This document shows positions 47,304 through 56,056 of a stretch of DNA of 64,000 nt, in pieces. The stretch comes from Opitutaceae bacterium (GTDB taxonomy: Bacteria > Verrucomicrobiota > Verrucomicrobiia > Opitutales > Opitutaceae), in assembly GCA_028284385.1 (NCBI GenBank), contig JANQRT010000045.1:1-64000 (forward strand), in the 5' to 3' direction. Both the position numbers and the translations under genes were made by a program. The notes below the pieces were generated by a model. The model saw only the letters and a list, made by a program, of their open reading frames with translations. It did not search any database and was not told the DNA's origin. Position 1 is the first letter of the stretch. Each line of letters starts with the position of its first letter.

Positions 47304-48773
47304 ATGACTCCCAATCGAAAAGCAAATCAGCTCGCAACGCTACTCGCGATGCTTGTCACCACTTCTTTCCTACAAGCGGACGTTATGTCCTGGCGCAACG
47401 CTGGTAATGGCGAGTATCCAGAAAGTCGTTTACCCGTAAATTGGAATGACAATGTTCTTTGGCAAACATCGCTTGATGATTTCAGCAATGCCTGTCCCAT
47501 CCTCGTCGGCGACAAGCTTTTCTTTTGCCAAGAGCCCTCGACCCTGATTTGCGCCGATCGCTCGACCGGAGAGATTCTTTGGAAGCGTGAGCACGACCGC
47601 ATTGATCTCCTTGGCTTCAACGACGAGGAGAAAGTGAAAGCTCAAGAAATGTTCGAGAAAGATCGCGGTCTGCGAAGAGAGATTAATAGAATGAGAAACG
47701 ACCTGCGGCGCTTGAATCGACGTCTGGAAAACGATACGGAAAACGAAACCCTCAAGGAAAGTGTTGGGCAAAAAGAATCGGAGATCGCCGCCTTGCGAGA
47801 ACAGCGTCAGGCCATTGCCAACGATCCGAAATTCGGAGCTGCCGCCCTCGTTCCCACGCATGGAACAAATGGATACACCTCATTTACGCCCGTTTCGGAT
47901 GGGAAACAGGTCTATGTCGCCTTCGGGCAAGGAATCGTTGCCGCCTACGATTTGCAGGGAAATCAGGCTTGGGCCAAGCTGATGGAAACGCCAGATCGAG
48001 CTATGGGCCGATACGGTTGGGGTGGATCTACTTCTCCGATTCTCGTTGGCGATAAGCTGATCGTGAGGTTTGACGACTACACTTCACTAAACGCGCAAAC
48101 GGGAGAAGAAATCTGGCGGATTTCCAGCGAGGTCACTTACGGAACGCCAACGGTTTTTGAAATCGAAGGGGTTGCTTTTCTCTTCACTCCCCGGGGAAAC
48201 GTGATCAGGGCCAAGGACGGAGAAACCATCCAATCGGAACTCGTGGCCCTTCATCCAAGGTATTCTTGGACTACAGTCAATACGCCAGCGATCGAAGATG
48301 GCATCATCTACTCCGTTCGAGGAGTGGACTTCGATGAAACGGACGGCTACGCCCAAGCTTTTCGGATTCCTCATAATTTGGATACGCTTTATTCGACAGG
48401 AATCGAGGAAATCTGGAAGACGAATGTGGACGAAGGCCGCTACTACGCCTCGCCTATCGCCCACCAAGGTTTAATGTACACTTACAATGAGAGCAGTGTC
48501 CTAACCGTGCTCGAAATGGCGACGGGAGAAAAAGTGTATGAGCAGAAAGTGGAAGGACTGAAAGGCATTCCCTACTCCAGCTTTAGCCTTGCGGGCGACA
48601 AGCTCTTCTTCTCCTCGGATGAAGGCATCATGATCGCTTTGCAACCAGGTCGCGAATACAAGGAGCTGGGACGCAGCCGCTTCGACACTTTTCGAAGCAC
48701 ACCGATCTTCGCTGACGACATCGCCTACCTGCGAACGTATGAGAGCCTCTACGCCATCAAGGGCAATCGATAG
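47304..48773 (+). CDS. Secreted propeller with coiled coil, array member 6
   Basis: 489 residues from the ATG at 47304, 31 bp after member 5; an in-frame start at 47253 overlaps that gene. Signal peptide ATLLAMLVTTSFLQA, then DVMSWRNAGNGEYPESRLPV. An extra Cys (C64, SNACPILVG) occurs besides C75/C83. Coil about 107-172 (FNDEEKVKAQEMFEKDRGLR...RNDLRRLNRRLENDTENETL). It is the closest relative of member 7, sharing the DDFSNACPILVGDKLFF stretch and most of the coil. Confidence 0.88.
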   Translation: MTPNRKANQLATLLAMLVTTSFLQADVMSWRNAGNGEYPESRLPVNWNDNVLWQTSLDDFSNACPILVGDKLFFCQEPSTLICADRSTGEILWKREHDRIDLLGFNDEEKVKAQEMFEKDRGLRREINRMRNDLRRLNRRLENDTENETLKESVGQKESEIAALREQRQAIANDPKFGAAALVPTHGTNGYTSFTPVSDGKQVYVAFGQGIVAAYDLQGNQAWAKLMETPDRAMGRYGWGGSTSPILVGDKLIVRFDDYTSLNAQTGEEIWRISSEVTYGTPTVFEIEGVAFLFTPRGNVIRAKDGETIQSELVALHPRYSWTTVNTPAIEDGIIYSVRGVDFDETDGYAQAFRIPHNLDTLYSTGIEEIWKTNVDEGRYYASPIAHQGLMYTYNESSVLTVLEMATGEKVYEQKVEGLKGIPYSSFSLAGDKLFFSSDEGIMIALQPGREYKELGRSRFDTFRSTPIFADDIAYLRTYESLYAIKGNR

Positions 48774-48824
48774 TCAACTGCAAAATCGACCTAATTAGCC
48801 CCCGGAGCGGCCAATCGAAAAATC

Positions 48825-50264
48825 ATGCGACTCACGACGCTCATAGCAATACTCGTCACTACATATTCACTACAGGCAGACGTCATGTCTTGGAGAAACG
48901 CTGGCAACGGCGAGTACCCCGAGAGCAGCATCCCGGTTGAATGGAACGACCATGTCCTTTGGCAAAGGCCTCTAGACGATTTCAGCAATGCCTGTCCCAT
49001 CCTGGTCGGCGACAAACTATTCTTCAACCAAGAGCCCTCGACTTTGATTTGCGCCGATCGTTCGAACGGGGAAATTCTTTGGAGACGAGAGAATAGTCGC
49101 ATCGATCTTCTGGGGTTCAATGAAGCGGAGAAGGCCGAAGCTCGGGAAATGCTAGACAAGGACTTCGGCCTTCAAAGAGAAGTCAATCGATTGAGAAATG
49201 ACCTGCGCCGCTTGAATCGACGCTTGGAGAACGACCAGGAAAACGCTGTTTTAAAAGAGAACGTCGAGAAAAAGAGATCGGAAATCAACGCCTTGCGCGA
49301 ACAACGCCAGGCTATTGCTAACGATCCCAAATTCGGTGCAGTCGCCCTTGCTCCTACGCATAGAGTAAATGGATACACCTCCTTCACACCTGTTTCAGAT
49401 GGTCGCCAAGTCTATGTGGCCTTCGGCCAAGGCATTCTCGCGGCCTACGACCTGGAGGGGAACCGGGTTTGGAGCAAGCTCATGGAACCTCCGAGCGATG
49501 CCAACACCCATCGCCAATGGGGAGGCTCTACCTCTCCAATTCTCGTCGCGGGCAAGCTAATCGTCCGATTCCAGGACATCGCAGCCCTCGATCCTGAAAC
49601 GGGCAAGGAGATCTGGCGCATCCCAAGCAAGACCGCCTATGGGACGCCTGCAGTATTCGAGGTGGAAGGACAGCCCTTCCTCATCACGGGAAGAGGCGAA
49701 GTCATCCGAGCGGCGGATGGAGCGACAATCCAGTCAGGACTGATCGAGCTGACCCCTGATTTCGTGGCCCTGAATTCTCCTGTCATCAACAAGGATACCA
49801 TCTACATAGCGAGAAGAGCTCTGGAACGAGGCCAAAAAGGGAAATGCTTCGCCTTGAGGATTCCCCCGAATCTGGATATGCTACACAACGAAGGTCTGAC
49901 CGAAATCTGGCGAAGCGATGTACACGAACACGATTATTTGGCCTCTCCCATCGCCCATAAAGGACTTGTCTATATTCTCGACGCGCATGCCGTGTTGACC
50001 GTTCTTAGGGCCCAGGATGGGGAAAGGGTTTTGGAGAAGAAAATCGACGGACTTTCGGGCAGACCCTATTCGAGCATCTGTCTGGTCGGCGACAAGCTGG
50101 TCTTGGGTTCCGATGAAGGGACGATTATATCCCTGCAACCAGGTCGTGAATACAAGGAGCTCGGCCGAAGCCGTTTCGACACCTTTCGCAGCACCCCGAT
50201 TTTTAGCGAGAACGTGGCTTACCTAAGAACGTATGAGAGCTTGTTTGCGGTTGGTGAAAGATAG
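48825..50264 (+). CDS. Secreted propeller with coiled coil, array member 7 (start moved inward)
   Basis: 479 residues. The ATG at 48825 corresponds to the internal Met of the MxANRKAMRL leader of members 4 and 5. The upstream frame still encodes NRKI, but the ancestral ATG codon has become CCC/GGA-type codons and a TAA lies farther upstream. The signal peptide is therefore short (MRLTTLIAILVTTYSLQA) but still plausible. FFNQEPSTLIC has lost the first Cys (N68, C76); C57 matches C64 of member 6. Coil about 100-165 (RLRNDLRRLNRRLENDQENA). The last gene of the operon; the gap before it (51 bp) is the only one clearly longer than 31-34 bp. Confidence 0.87.
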   Translation: MRLTTLIAILVTTYSLQADVMSWRNAGNGEYPESSIPVEWNDHVLWQRPLDDFSNACPILVGDKLFFNQEPSTLICADRSNGEILWRRENSRIDLLGFNEAEKAEAREMLDKDFGLQREVNRLRNDLRRLNRRLENDQENAVLKENVEKKRSEINALREQRQAIANDPKFGAVALAPTHRVNGYTSFTPVSDGRQVYVAFGQGILAAYDLEGNRVWSKLMEPPSDANTHRQWGGSTSPILVAGKLIVRFQDIAALDPETGKEIWRIPSKTAYGTPAVFEVEGQPFLITGRGEVIRAADGATIQSGLIELTPDFVALNSPVINKDTIYIARRALERGQKGKCFALRIPPNLDMLHNEGLTEIWRSDVHEHDYLASPIAHKGLVYILDAHAVLTVLRAQDGERVLEKKIDGLSGRPYSSICLVGDKLVLGSDEGTIISLQPGREYKELGRSRFDTFRSTPIFSENVAYLRTYESLFAVGER

Positions 50265-50313
50265 AACCCAAACTCTTATGTCATTTCGCTCGATTTAAAG
50301 CCAGTCTAATTTT

Positions 50314-50838
50314 TTAGTCAGGTAACTCGTATCCGTAAATCATTACAGCTTTCCGAGTAATGAAAGCTGTAACTAAACCGCTTTGACTTATCATAACCTT
50401 TTGCGATTCATCTTCTATAGTCTTAACAGTATCTTTCCAGCGACTTCCAGGTTCAAAAGTCGAAAGAACAGTTTCAAATATAGCTTCACGAACCAACCTT
50501 TCATCAGAGAAAAAAGCCATGCGCAAGATCCTGTCCCGATGAAGATGAAGTTGCAGGGTGACGACACGCCAATTCCAAATAAGAAGTTCTTCTTCTTTTC
50601 GAATCGAAATGCGCCGATCAGGCTCTCCGAACTGAGACCGAGCTGCCTGAAAGTCTGCATTCAGGACATTAATGGCACGTCTTTGGGCCATGACCGCATT
50701 ATCACGCCCGATTGTCTCGTCTAGTATACGATGTGGAGCCCTACGGTAGTAAAAAATCGAGAATCCGTATATCAGGATAGCCACGAGCAGAAATAGTTTC
50801 ACGACCAATGAAACAAACCGTTTTTTGCCCTCAATCAT
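50314..50838 (-). CDS. Hypothetical membrane-anchored protein
   Basis: 174 residues from the ATG at 50838; an earlier start at 50874 adds 12 residues. One N-terminal transmembrane helix (VSLVVKLFLLVAILIYGFSIFY) precedes an extracytoplasmic domain with a conserved-looking FGEPDRRISIRKEEELLIWN segment and a helical end. Not recognised. It is antisense to and convergent with the propeller array and is not part of that operon. Confidence 0.6.
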   Translation of the reverse strand: MIEGKKRFVSLVVKLFLLVAILIYGFSIFYYRRAPHRILDETIGRDNAVMAQRRAINVLNADFQAARSQFGEPDRRISIRKEEELLIWNWRVVTLQLHLHRDRILRMAFFSDERLVREAIFETVLSTFEPGSRWKDTVKTIEDESQKVMISQSGLVTAFITRKAVMIYGYELPD

Positions 50839-51057
50839 TTCGAATAAAATCGATGACAAGTGACAGGCAAGCAAGCATTAATAGTATTCTTTCTTTTAAT
50901 ATATCTTATGCAAGTAGACAACCACTGGAACTTTCAAGTCATCGATAATATACAGAATGAAAGGTTTTTAGTTAAGAGTTGGGGAATTGGATAAAATACG
51001 CATCCTAAGAATGGATACATCCACTCAGAAAATGTAAGTCGCCTTTAGCAAAGGCAA

Positions 51058-51537
51058 TTATATATCTGAATTTTGATACCCTAATTCCCATCGGTACTCA
51101 ACATCCGGAGCTGATTCGGGCGGCGGGCTCGTACTAAAAGCAACGGCTTGAAATCCTTCCTTCTCGTAGAAGGCACATCCAGTGATATTTTCCTGATGCG
51201 TAAAGAGTTTCAATCCGTCTGGGGAGAGAGATTTAGCGTGGTCCAGAAGCAGCTTTCCCCAGCCTTCGCGTTGGCAATTCGGATCCACGTAAAGCCTATC
51301 GATCAAAGAGCCTTGCAGAGCGGAGAAACCCGCCAGCCTCAGACGGGAAACGGCTACCCAAATATTGCTCTTATCTAAAATGGCCTTACGGAAAATAACT
51401 TGCGCGGTTTCTGGTGTCATGCGTCTCCAAGCGTCAAGATACGGATAAGCCTGCTTCCCTGAACGAAACCAAATATCGACTACCGAGGCTTCGTCAGAAT
51501 CCTGGTAAGCTCGAATCGTTCTTTTCCCGCCTTGCAT
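51058..51537 (-). CDS. GNAT-family N-acetyltransferase
   Basis: 159 residues from the ATG at 51537. A longer in-frame start (51702) would translate through the palindromic repeat at 51594-51697, so it is rejected. Motifs: RAYQDSDEASVVDIWF at the start, LIDRLYVDPNCQREGWGKLL (the R/Q-x-x-G-x-G/A acetyl-CoA loop as QREGWG) and ALNITGCAFYEKEGF-like ENITGCAFYEKEGF near the end. Small-molecule acetyltransferase of unknown target. Confidence 0.82.
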   Translation of the reverse strand: MQGGKRTIRAYQDSDEASVVDIWFRSGKQAYPYLDAWRRMTPETAQVIFRKAILDKSNIWVAVSRLRLAGFSALQGSLIDRLYVDPNCQREGWGKLLLDHAKSLSPDGLKLFTHQENITGCAFYEKEGFQAVAFSTSPPPESAPDVEYRWELGYQNSDI

Positions 51538-51593
51538 AAACCAAAAGTATATAAAACTGATCGACGCGCCAGTAGATTTCCACTGAAAGTGAT

Positions 51594-51697
51594 GGTAGGG
51601 AGGCTTGTCCTCAAGCCTCCGCAAAGATGGATTCAATATCGGAGGCTTGGGGACCCGTCTTCGAGGGACTACGCCGTGGCACGCAAGCCTCCCTACC
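51594..51697. repeat. Compound palindromic repeat (REP/BIME-like)
   Basis: Outer arms GGTAGGGAGGCTTG (51594-51607) and CAAGCCTCCCTACC (51684-51697) are perfect over 14 bp. Inside, CAAGCCTCCG (51612-51621) pairs with CGGAGGCTTG (51640-51649), and AGGCTTG/CAAGCCT (51601-51618) forms an alternative hairpin. A related gtagggaggtttgtc occurs near 31783 at the left flank of the cassette. Confidence 0.75.
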
Positions 51698-51743
51698 TGC
51701 AAATCAGCTTGAGTCCAAATTGGATTCCGGTAAACCCAAACCC

Positions 51744-52145
51744 ATGAGAATCCGCAGCATCGCCTTGATCATTCTGGCCAGTCTCCTGGGATCCTTCGCC
51801 TTTGGCGAGCCCAACTCCAAATTGGTTACGGAAGAGATTTCCACCAAGGCTCCCTACAATGTGGAAGTCTATTCCTACCTCTTCTGCAGTACGTGCAAAC
51901 AAGCCAAAAGTATTCTGGCGTCTCATAATATCAAATACGATACCTATCATATCATCTTTTCGGGAAGCACGGAAGAGGAGATGCGCAAAAGGACCTTTGG
52001 CGAGCAGGGAGCCCCTCGTGTCTTCATTAATGATCACTACGTAGGCTCACTTGCCGCTTTGCAAAAATTGGATAAGAAGGGTGTGCTGGAAGCGATTGGC
52101 AAAGGCGAAGCCACCCAATTGACAGTTCGCAAACCAGCCGGTTGA
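51744..52145 (+). CDS. Exported glutaredoxin-like thiol-disulfide protein
   Basis: 133 residues from the ATG at 51744; in-frame upstream starts run through the palindromic repeat. Signal peptide (IRSIALIILASLLGSFAFG), then a glutaredoxin fold with active site YLFCSTCKQAKSIL (C-S-T-C), YDTYHIIFSGSTEEEM and the cis-Pro segment QGAPRVFINDHYVGSLAAL. Ordinary glutaredoxins are cytoplasmic and glutathione-dependent, so an exported form suggests disulfide handling in the periplasm. It is followed 126 bp downstream by an eighth coiled-coil propeller on the same strand. Confidence 0.85.
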   Translation: MRIRSIALIILASLLGSFAFGEPNSKLVTEEISTKAPYNVEVYSYLFCSTCKQAKSILASHNIKYDTYHIIFSGSTEEEMRKRTFGEQGAPRVFINDHYVGSLAALQKLDKKGVLEAIGKGEATQLTVRKPAG

Positions 52146-52271
52146 GGGACCTTGAAGAGCTTCTGACCGTTTTCCATTTATCAAGGAAAACAGTCCCGGT
52201 TGCTGCAACCTCGAGGAACAGAAGAGCGTTTCTAGCTGACGTATCACCCTAAAACAACAACCTCAATCGCC

Positions 52272-53744
52272 ATGAGATTCGACCAGCCATTATCCAACTA
52301 CACCCTTTTTAGTCGCGCCTTTCTGGCTGCGTTTTCCTTCCTGACCATCTTATCAATCGCTCATGCCGATATCCCTTCCTGGCGTAACCAAGGAAATGGA
52401 CTCTTTCCATCGGCTTCGCTTCCAACTGATTGGGAAAGCAACATTCTCTACAAAACCCCGCTTCCCGAGTGGAGCAACGGTACCCCCATCATGCTCGAAG
52501 ACCGGCTTTATTTCACCGCCGAACCGGCAGACCTCATCTGCGCTGATAGGAAGACGGGCGAGATTCTTTGGAGACGCTCCAACGATTACGCCGACATGAT
52601 GCAGATTACCGATGCGGATCGGCAGAGAGTGGCCGAGATGGAAAAGAAGATCCAAGCCAAGTCGCAGGAAGGGCGGCGTTTAAGAAACGATATGCGTCGC
52701 CTCGAACGCGCCCTCGACCGCAATCCCGACAACCAGGAAACCAGGCAGGCGCTCGCCGAAAAGACTCGAATGCGGACGGAAGTCCTAGCCGAAGTCGCCG
52801 CCATGCGAGCGGATTCCTCGGTAAAGGATTTCATGCACCCAGCCACGCACGAAACCAATGGCTTCAGTTCCTATTCGCCTGTATCCGACGGCGAGCGCAT
52901 CTTCGCTGCCTTCGGTCTTGGCGTCATCGCGTCCTATGATCTGGAAGGCAATCGTCTCTGGATCAGACGATACGATTGGCCTGATCATCGGTTCGGCGGC
53001 TCCACCATGCCATTGCTTGTCGATGGCAAGCTCATCATCCGGTTCAAGGAATACGCCGCTTTGAATCCAGATAATGGAGACATTATTTGGAAAGCCCCAT
53101 CAGATGTTGTTTTTGGCACCCCAAAAGTATTCCAAGTGGAAGGCGTATCGTTTCTCTTCACCTCTCGTGGCGAGGTCATTAGAGTCAGCGACGGAAAAGT
53201 GATGCAGAAGGAATTAGTGAAGGTCCCTGTTGTACGCGATTGGGCCGTATTCAACACTCCAACACTCGTCGATGGCGTGCTTTACACGGTGAACGGAGTC
53301 GAAGGCGAACATGGAGACGCCTACGCTTTTCGCATTCCTAAGACGCTGGAAAAACTCGAAAAGTCCGGCCTAGAACCTTTGTGGCACACTGAGGTGGAGC
53401 CTAATCGATACTACGCCTCAACCCTGATATACGAAGACCTCATGTACATCATTACGCGCGAGAACCTGCTCACGGTCCTTGAAGCAGCAACCGGCAAGGT
53501 CGTCTACACGCAAAAGATCACTGGTTCGCGAGGAACCTCCTATCCGAGCATGATCTCTGACGGAAAACATATCTTCGTGGGAATCGACGACGGAACTCTG
53601 ATCGTCATGAAACCAGGTCGCAAGTATCAGGAAATCGCTCGTAACAACCTGGGAGCCTATCGCAGCACTCCTATTGTTTACGACAACATCGCCTATCTCA
53701 GAACCTACGACTCGCTCAAGGCCATTGGGAGTTCCGATTCGTAA
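52272..53744 (+). CDS. Secreted propeller with coiled coil, eighth and divergent member
   Basis: 490 residues. Signal peptide AFLAAFSFLTILSIAHA, then DIPSWRNQGNGLFPSASLPT. T82/C90 (FTAEPADLIC): the first Cys is lost. Coil about 112-180 (ITDADRQRVAEMEKKIQAKS...RRLERALDRNPDNQETRQAL). Blades as in the array (SYSPVSDGERIFAAFGLGVI, GGSTMPLLVDGKLIIRFKEY, LRTYDSLKAIGS). It is separated from the array by 2 kb of unrelated genes and is more divergent, so it may represent an older copy. Confidence 0.88.
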   Translation: MRFDQPLSNYTLFSRAFLAAFSFLTILSIAHADIPSWRNQGNGLFPSASLPTDWESNILYKTPLPEWSNGTPIMLEDRLYFTAEPADLICADRKTGEILWRRSNDYADMMQITDADRQRVAEMEKKIQAKSQEGRRLRNDMRRLERALDRNPDNQETRQALAEKTRMRTEVLAEVAAMRADSSVKDFMHPATHETNGFSSYSPVSDGERIFAAFGLGVIASYDLEGNRLWIRRYDWPDHRFGGSTMPLLVDGKLIIRFKEYAALNPDNGDIIWKAPSDVVFGTPKVFQVEGVSFLFTSRGEVIRVSDGKVMQKELVKVPVVRDWAVFNTPTLVDGVLYTVNGVEGEHGDAYAFRIPKTLEKLEKSGLEPLWHTEVEPNRYYASTLIYEDLMYIITRENLLTVLEAATGKVVYTQKITGSRGTSYPSMISDGKHIFVGIDDGTLIVMKPGRKYQEIARNNLGAYRSTPIVYDNIAYLRTYDSLKAIGSSDS

Positions 53745-53843
53745 ATGCCCAGTGTAAAGCTGTGTAACATTGATGCCAACCCAAAGCTGAGTCACAGACG
53801 CTTTAGGTTGAACTTTTCCCGGCCAGAAGCATCTATGTAGGCA

Positions 53844-55076
53844 ATGAAAAAGGATTTGCTGCTTTTAGCGGGACTCGCTGCCCTACTCGTTTCAAGTCAA
53901 ACTCAAGCCGGTGATTGGCCCAACTATCTCGGCCCTGGATATGATGGGATCGTAGAAAACCAGTCACTGCGACTTGATTGGAAAAAGAATCCTCCAAAAA
54001 CCAGCTGGACCCGCAACGTGGGCTTGGGCTGCTCTTCGTTCGCGATCGTCGATGGCAAAGCTCTGACTCTTGGAAATAAGGATAATGTAGATACGATTTG
54101 GTGCCTTGAAGCCACTACCGGCAAACTGATTTGGAAACACGAATACAGCGAGCCAACTGATCCGAAACTCTACACCGGAGGCCCCTCAGCCACCCCGGCC
54201 GTTGATGGCGACAAAGTCTATTCGGTCAGCAAAAGCGGAAAGCTCTTCTGCCTCGATTTGGATACGGGTGAAGTGCTTTGGTCGAAAGACTACGGTGACG
54301 ATTTTCAGGGGAAGCCATCCCGCTGGGGCTGGGCCGCCTCGCCGCGTATCCACGGCGATCTGCTCATTATTGAAATGGGCGCCCCCGATGGAGCCGTCAT
54401 GGCTCTGAATAAGAACACCCAAGAAGTCGTTTGGCAGGCAGGCGATTATCGTCCTGGCTACACCACGCCCGTAATTTTTGAATACGATCAGAAGAAGGCT
54501 GTGGCTATGTTTCACAGCAAAGAACTGGTGGCCTATAATCTAGACGATGCGGACCAAAGTGAACTCTTCAGTTTCTCCTGGCGCACCAGCTACGGCGTGA
54601 ATTCCAGCACCCCGCATTATCACGACGGCAAATTCTTCCTCGGTTCGGGTTATGGCTCAGGCTATGCGGTTATCGATATCACCAAACCTGAACCTGAGAT
54701 CATTCATCGCGATCGCAACCTCCCACTCAAGTTGCAAACCAGCATTCTAGTTGACGATCGCATCATCGCCGTATTCGGCGACGACCGAATGGACGCGGAA
54801 TTGATTAGTCTCAATGTGGATACAGGCGACGTCGATTGGCGCTATTCTCTGCCCGGCAAATCCGGTAATGCCATCGCCGTTAATGATCATCTACTTGTCA
54901 CCACAGATTCAGGACACGTCGTACTAGGCAAAGCGGATAAGAACGGCTTCACCGAACTTGGTCGTAAAAGCGTCCTCCTCGGTCTGGCCTGGGCCCCTCC
55001 TGCTTTCTCCAACGGCCACCTCTACTTTCGCAACAACCAAGGCAAAGCCGTCTGCCTGGATCTCTCAGATAGCTAG
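53844..55076 (+). CDS. Secreted PQQ-like propeller without coiled coil
   Basis: 410 residues. Signal peptide LLLLAGLAALLVSSQTQA, then the family start GDWPNYLGPGYDG. Blades include VDTIWCLEATTGKLIWKHEY, KLFCLDLDTGEVLWSKDYGD and GGPSATPAVDGDKVYSVSKS. It is related to 30208 rather than to the coiled-coil paralogs. It starts 99 bp after the eighth coiled-coil propeller on the same strand. Confidence 0.87.
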   Translation: MKKDLLLLAGLAALLVSSQTQAGDWPNYLGPGYDGIVENQSLRLDWKKNPPKTSWTRNVGLGCSSFAIVDGKALTLGNKDNVDTIWCLEATTGKLIWKHEYSEPTDPKLYTGGPSATPAVDGDKVYSVSKSGKLFCLDLDTGEVLWSKDYGDDFQGKPSRWGWAASPRIHGDLLIIEMGAPDGAVMALNKNTQEVVWQAGDYRPGYTTPVIFEYDQKKAVAMFHSKELVAYNLDDADQSELFSFSWRTSYGVNSSTPHYHDGKFFLGSGYGSGYAVIDITKPEPEIIHRDRNLPLKLQTSILVDDRIIAVFGDDRMDAELISLNVDTGDVDWRYSLPGKSGNAIAVNDHLLVTTDSGHVVLGKADKNGFTELGRKSVLLGLAWAPPAFSNGHLYFRNNQGKAVCLDLSDS

Positions 55077-55346
55077 AGCCTAAATAAGGTTAGTAGAGCA
55101 AATAATTCAAAGAGTGGTGGAATGCGGCGTCCTCGACGCATTTGGTCACTTGCAGAATAACGAGTGTGGGAGCGTCAAGTATCCACTTTCTCATCAGGAT
55201 TTAAGATTGCCTATCCCAATATTAAAAATGAAAGATTTGAGATAATTGATTAGAGCTTCCGTCCAAATAAAACTTGAGCAAAACAAAGTTTATATGGCAA
55301 TGCCTGTTACGTTCCAGCCCCATCCATCGCCACCACTTGACGTTGG

Positions 55347-55865
55347 ATGAAGAGAGCATTGTCCATTTTCGTTTGCGCCGGAAGCATTGTCCTAGCATCA
55401 AATTATGTCGAGCAGCATAGGCTGGTTCCTCTGTTGCAATACCACGACGAATTCAAGGACTACTACCCCAAGCTTCACAATAGGCACAATCTCAACGGCC
55501 TCGATACATCGCAGCCCACGGTGGTTTTGGATGCTTATGACACAATGAAAGCAACGTTCATCCAATCTCAAGGAAGCGTTGCACCAAGCCTAGGTAATGT
55601 GACTATCGAGGGAATAGACACGGAGACGCTTCAAGTCTCGCTAAGCGGATTTCGGAGTGTTCGCTTGGAATGGGTTGGATCCAATCTTTTGTACTTCAAT
55701 ATTAACATTGGTCATGTCGCGAATGTTGAGTCGCTCCTCAATGTCAGAGAGAAGAAATGGATCTACTCAAAGAGCATTTACTATAACAAGCATTCTAAAT
55801 TGAAAATTGCATCCAGCCATGCAGTCGAAGCGACTAATGCTAACGCCTCCACCGCATCACCTTAG
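55347..55865 (+). CDS. Hypothetical exported protein
   Basis: 172 residues, not recognised. An N-terminal hydrophobic segment (ALSIFVCAGSIVLAS) suggests a signal peptide or anchor. The middle is beta-rich (TLQVSLSGFRSVRLEWVGSN), and a low-complexity Ala/Ser/Thr tail ends the protein. The flanking intergenic DNA (55077-55346) contains only a short hairpin around 55125. It lies in a run of small accessory genes. Confidence 0.55.
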   Translation: MKRALSIFVCAGSIVLASNYVEQHRLVPLLQYHDEFKDYYPKLHNRHNLNGLDTSQPTVVLDAYDTMKATFIQSQGSVAPSLGNVTIEGIDTETLQVSLSGFRSVRLEWVGSNLLYFNINIGHVANVESLLNVREKKWIYSKSIYYNKHSKLKIASSHAVEATNANASTASP

Positions 55866-56056
55866 GGTAGGACAATCATAACATGTTTTATATTTTAATG
55901 TATTCGCTTGCCTGATGCCATTGATGCCGGCTTGAGGCATAGGGAAACATACAAAGGCTGCTTTCCCGGAAACGAGAATAGTCTAATTGAGATTCAACCC
56001 TGCACAAGGAGAAGGGTCTGAAAAGCCGATCGCCGTTCTCGCTATTCAAACTCAAA

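Noticed and set aside
39791..50264. Calling the array proteins true PQQ-dependent dehydrogenases
   Set aside because: They lack heme domains and the W-docking and catalytic Asp context; only PQQ-like/BamB-type blade repeats are visible.
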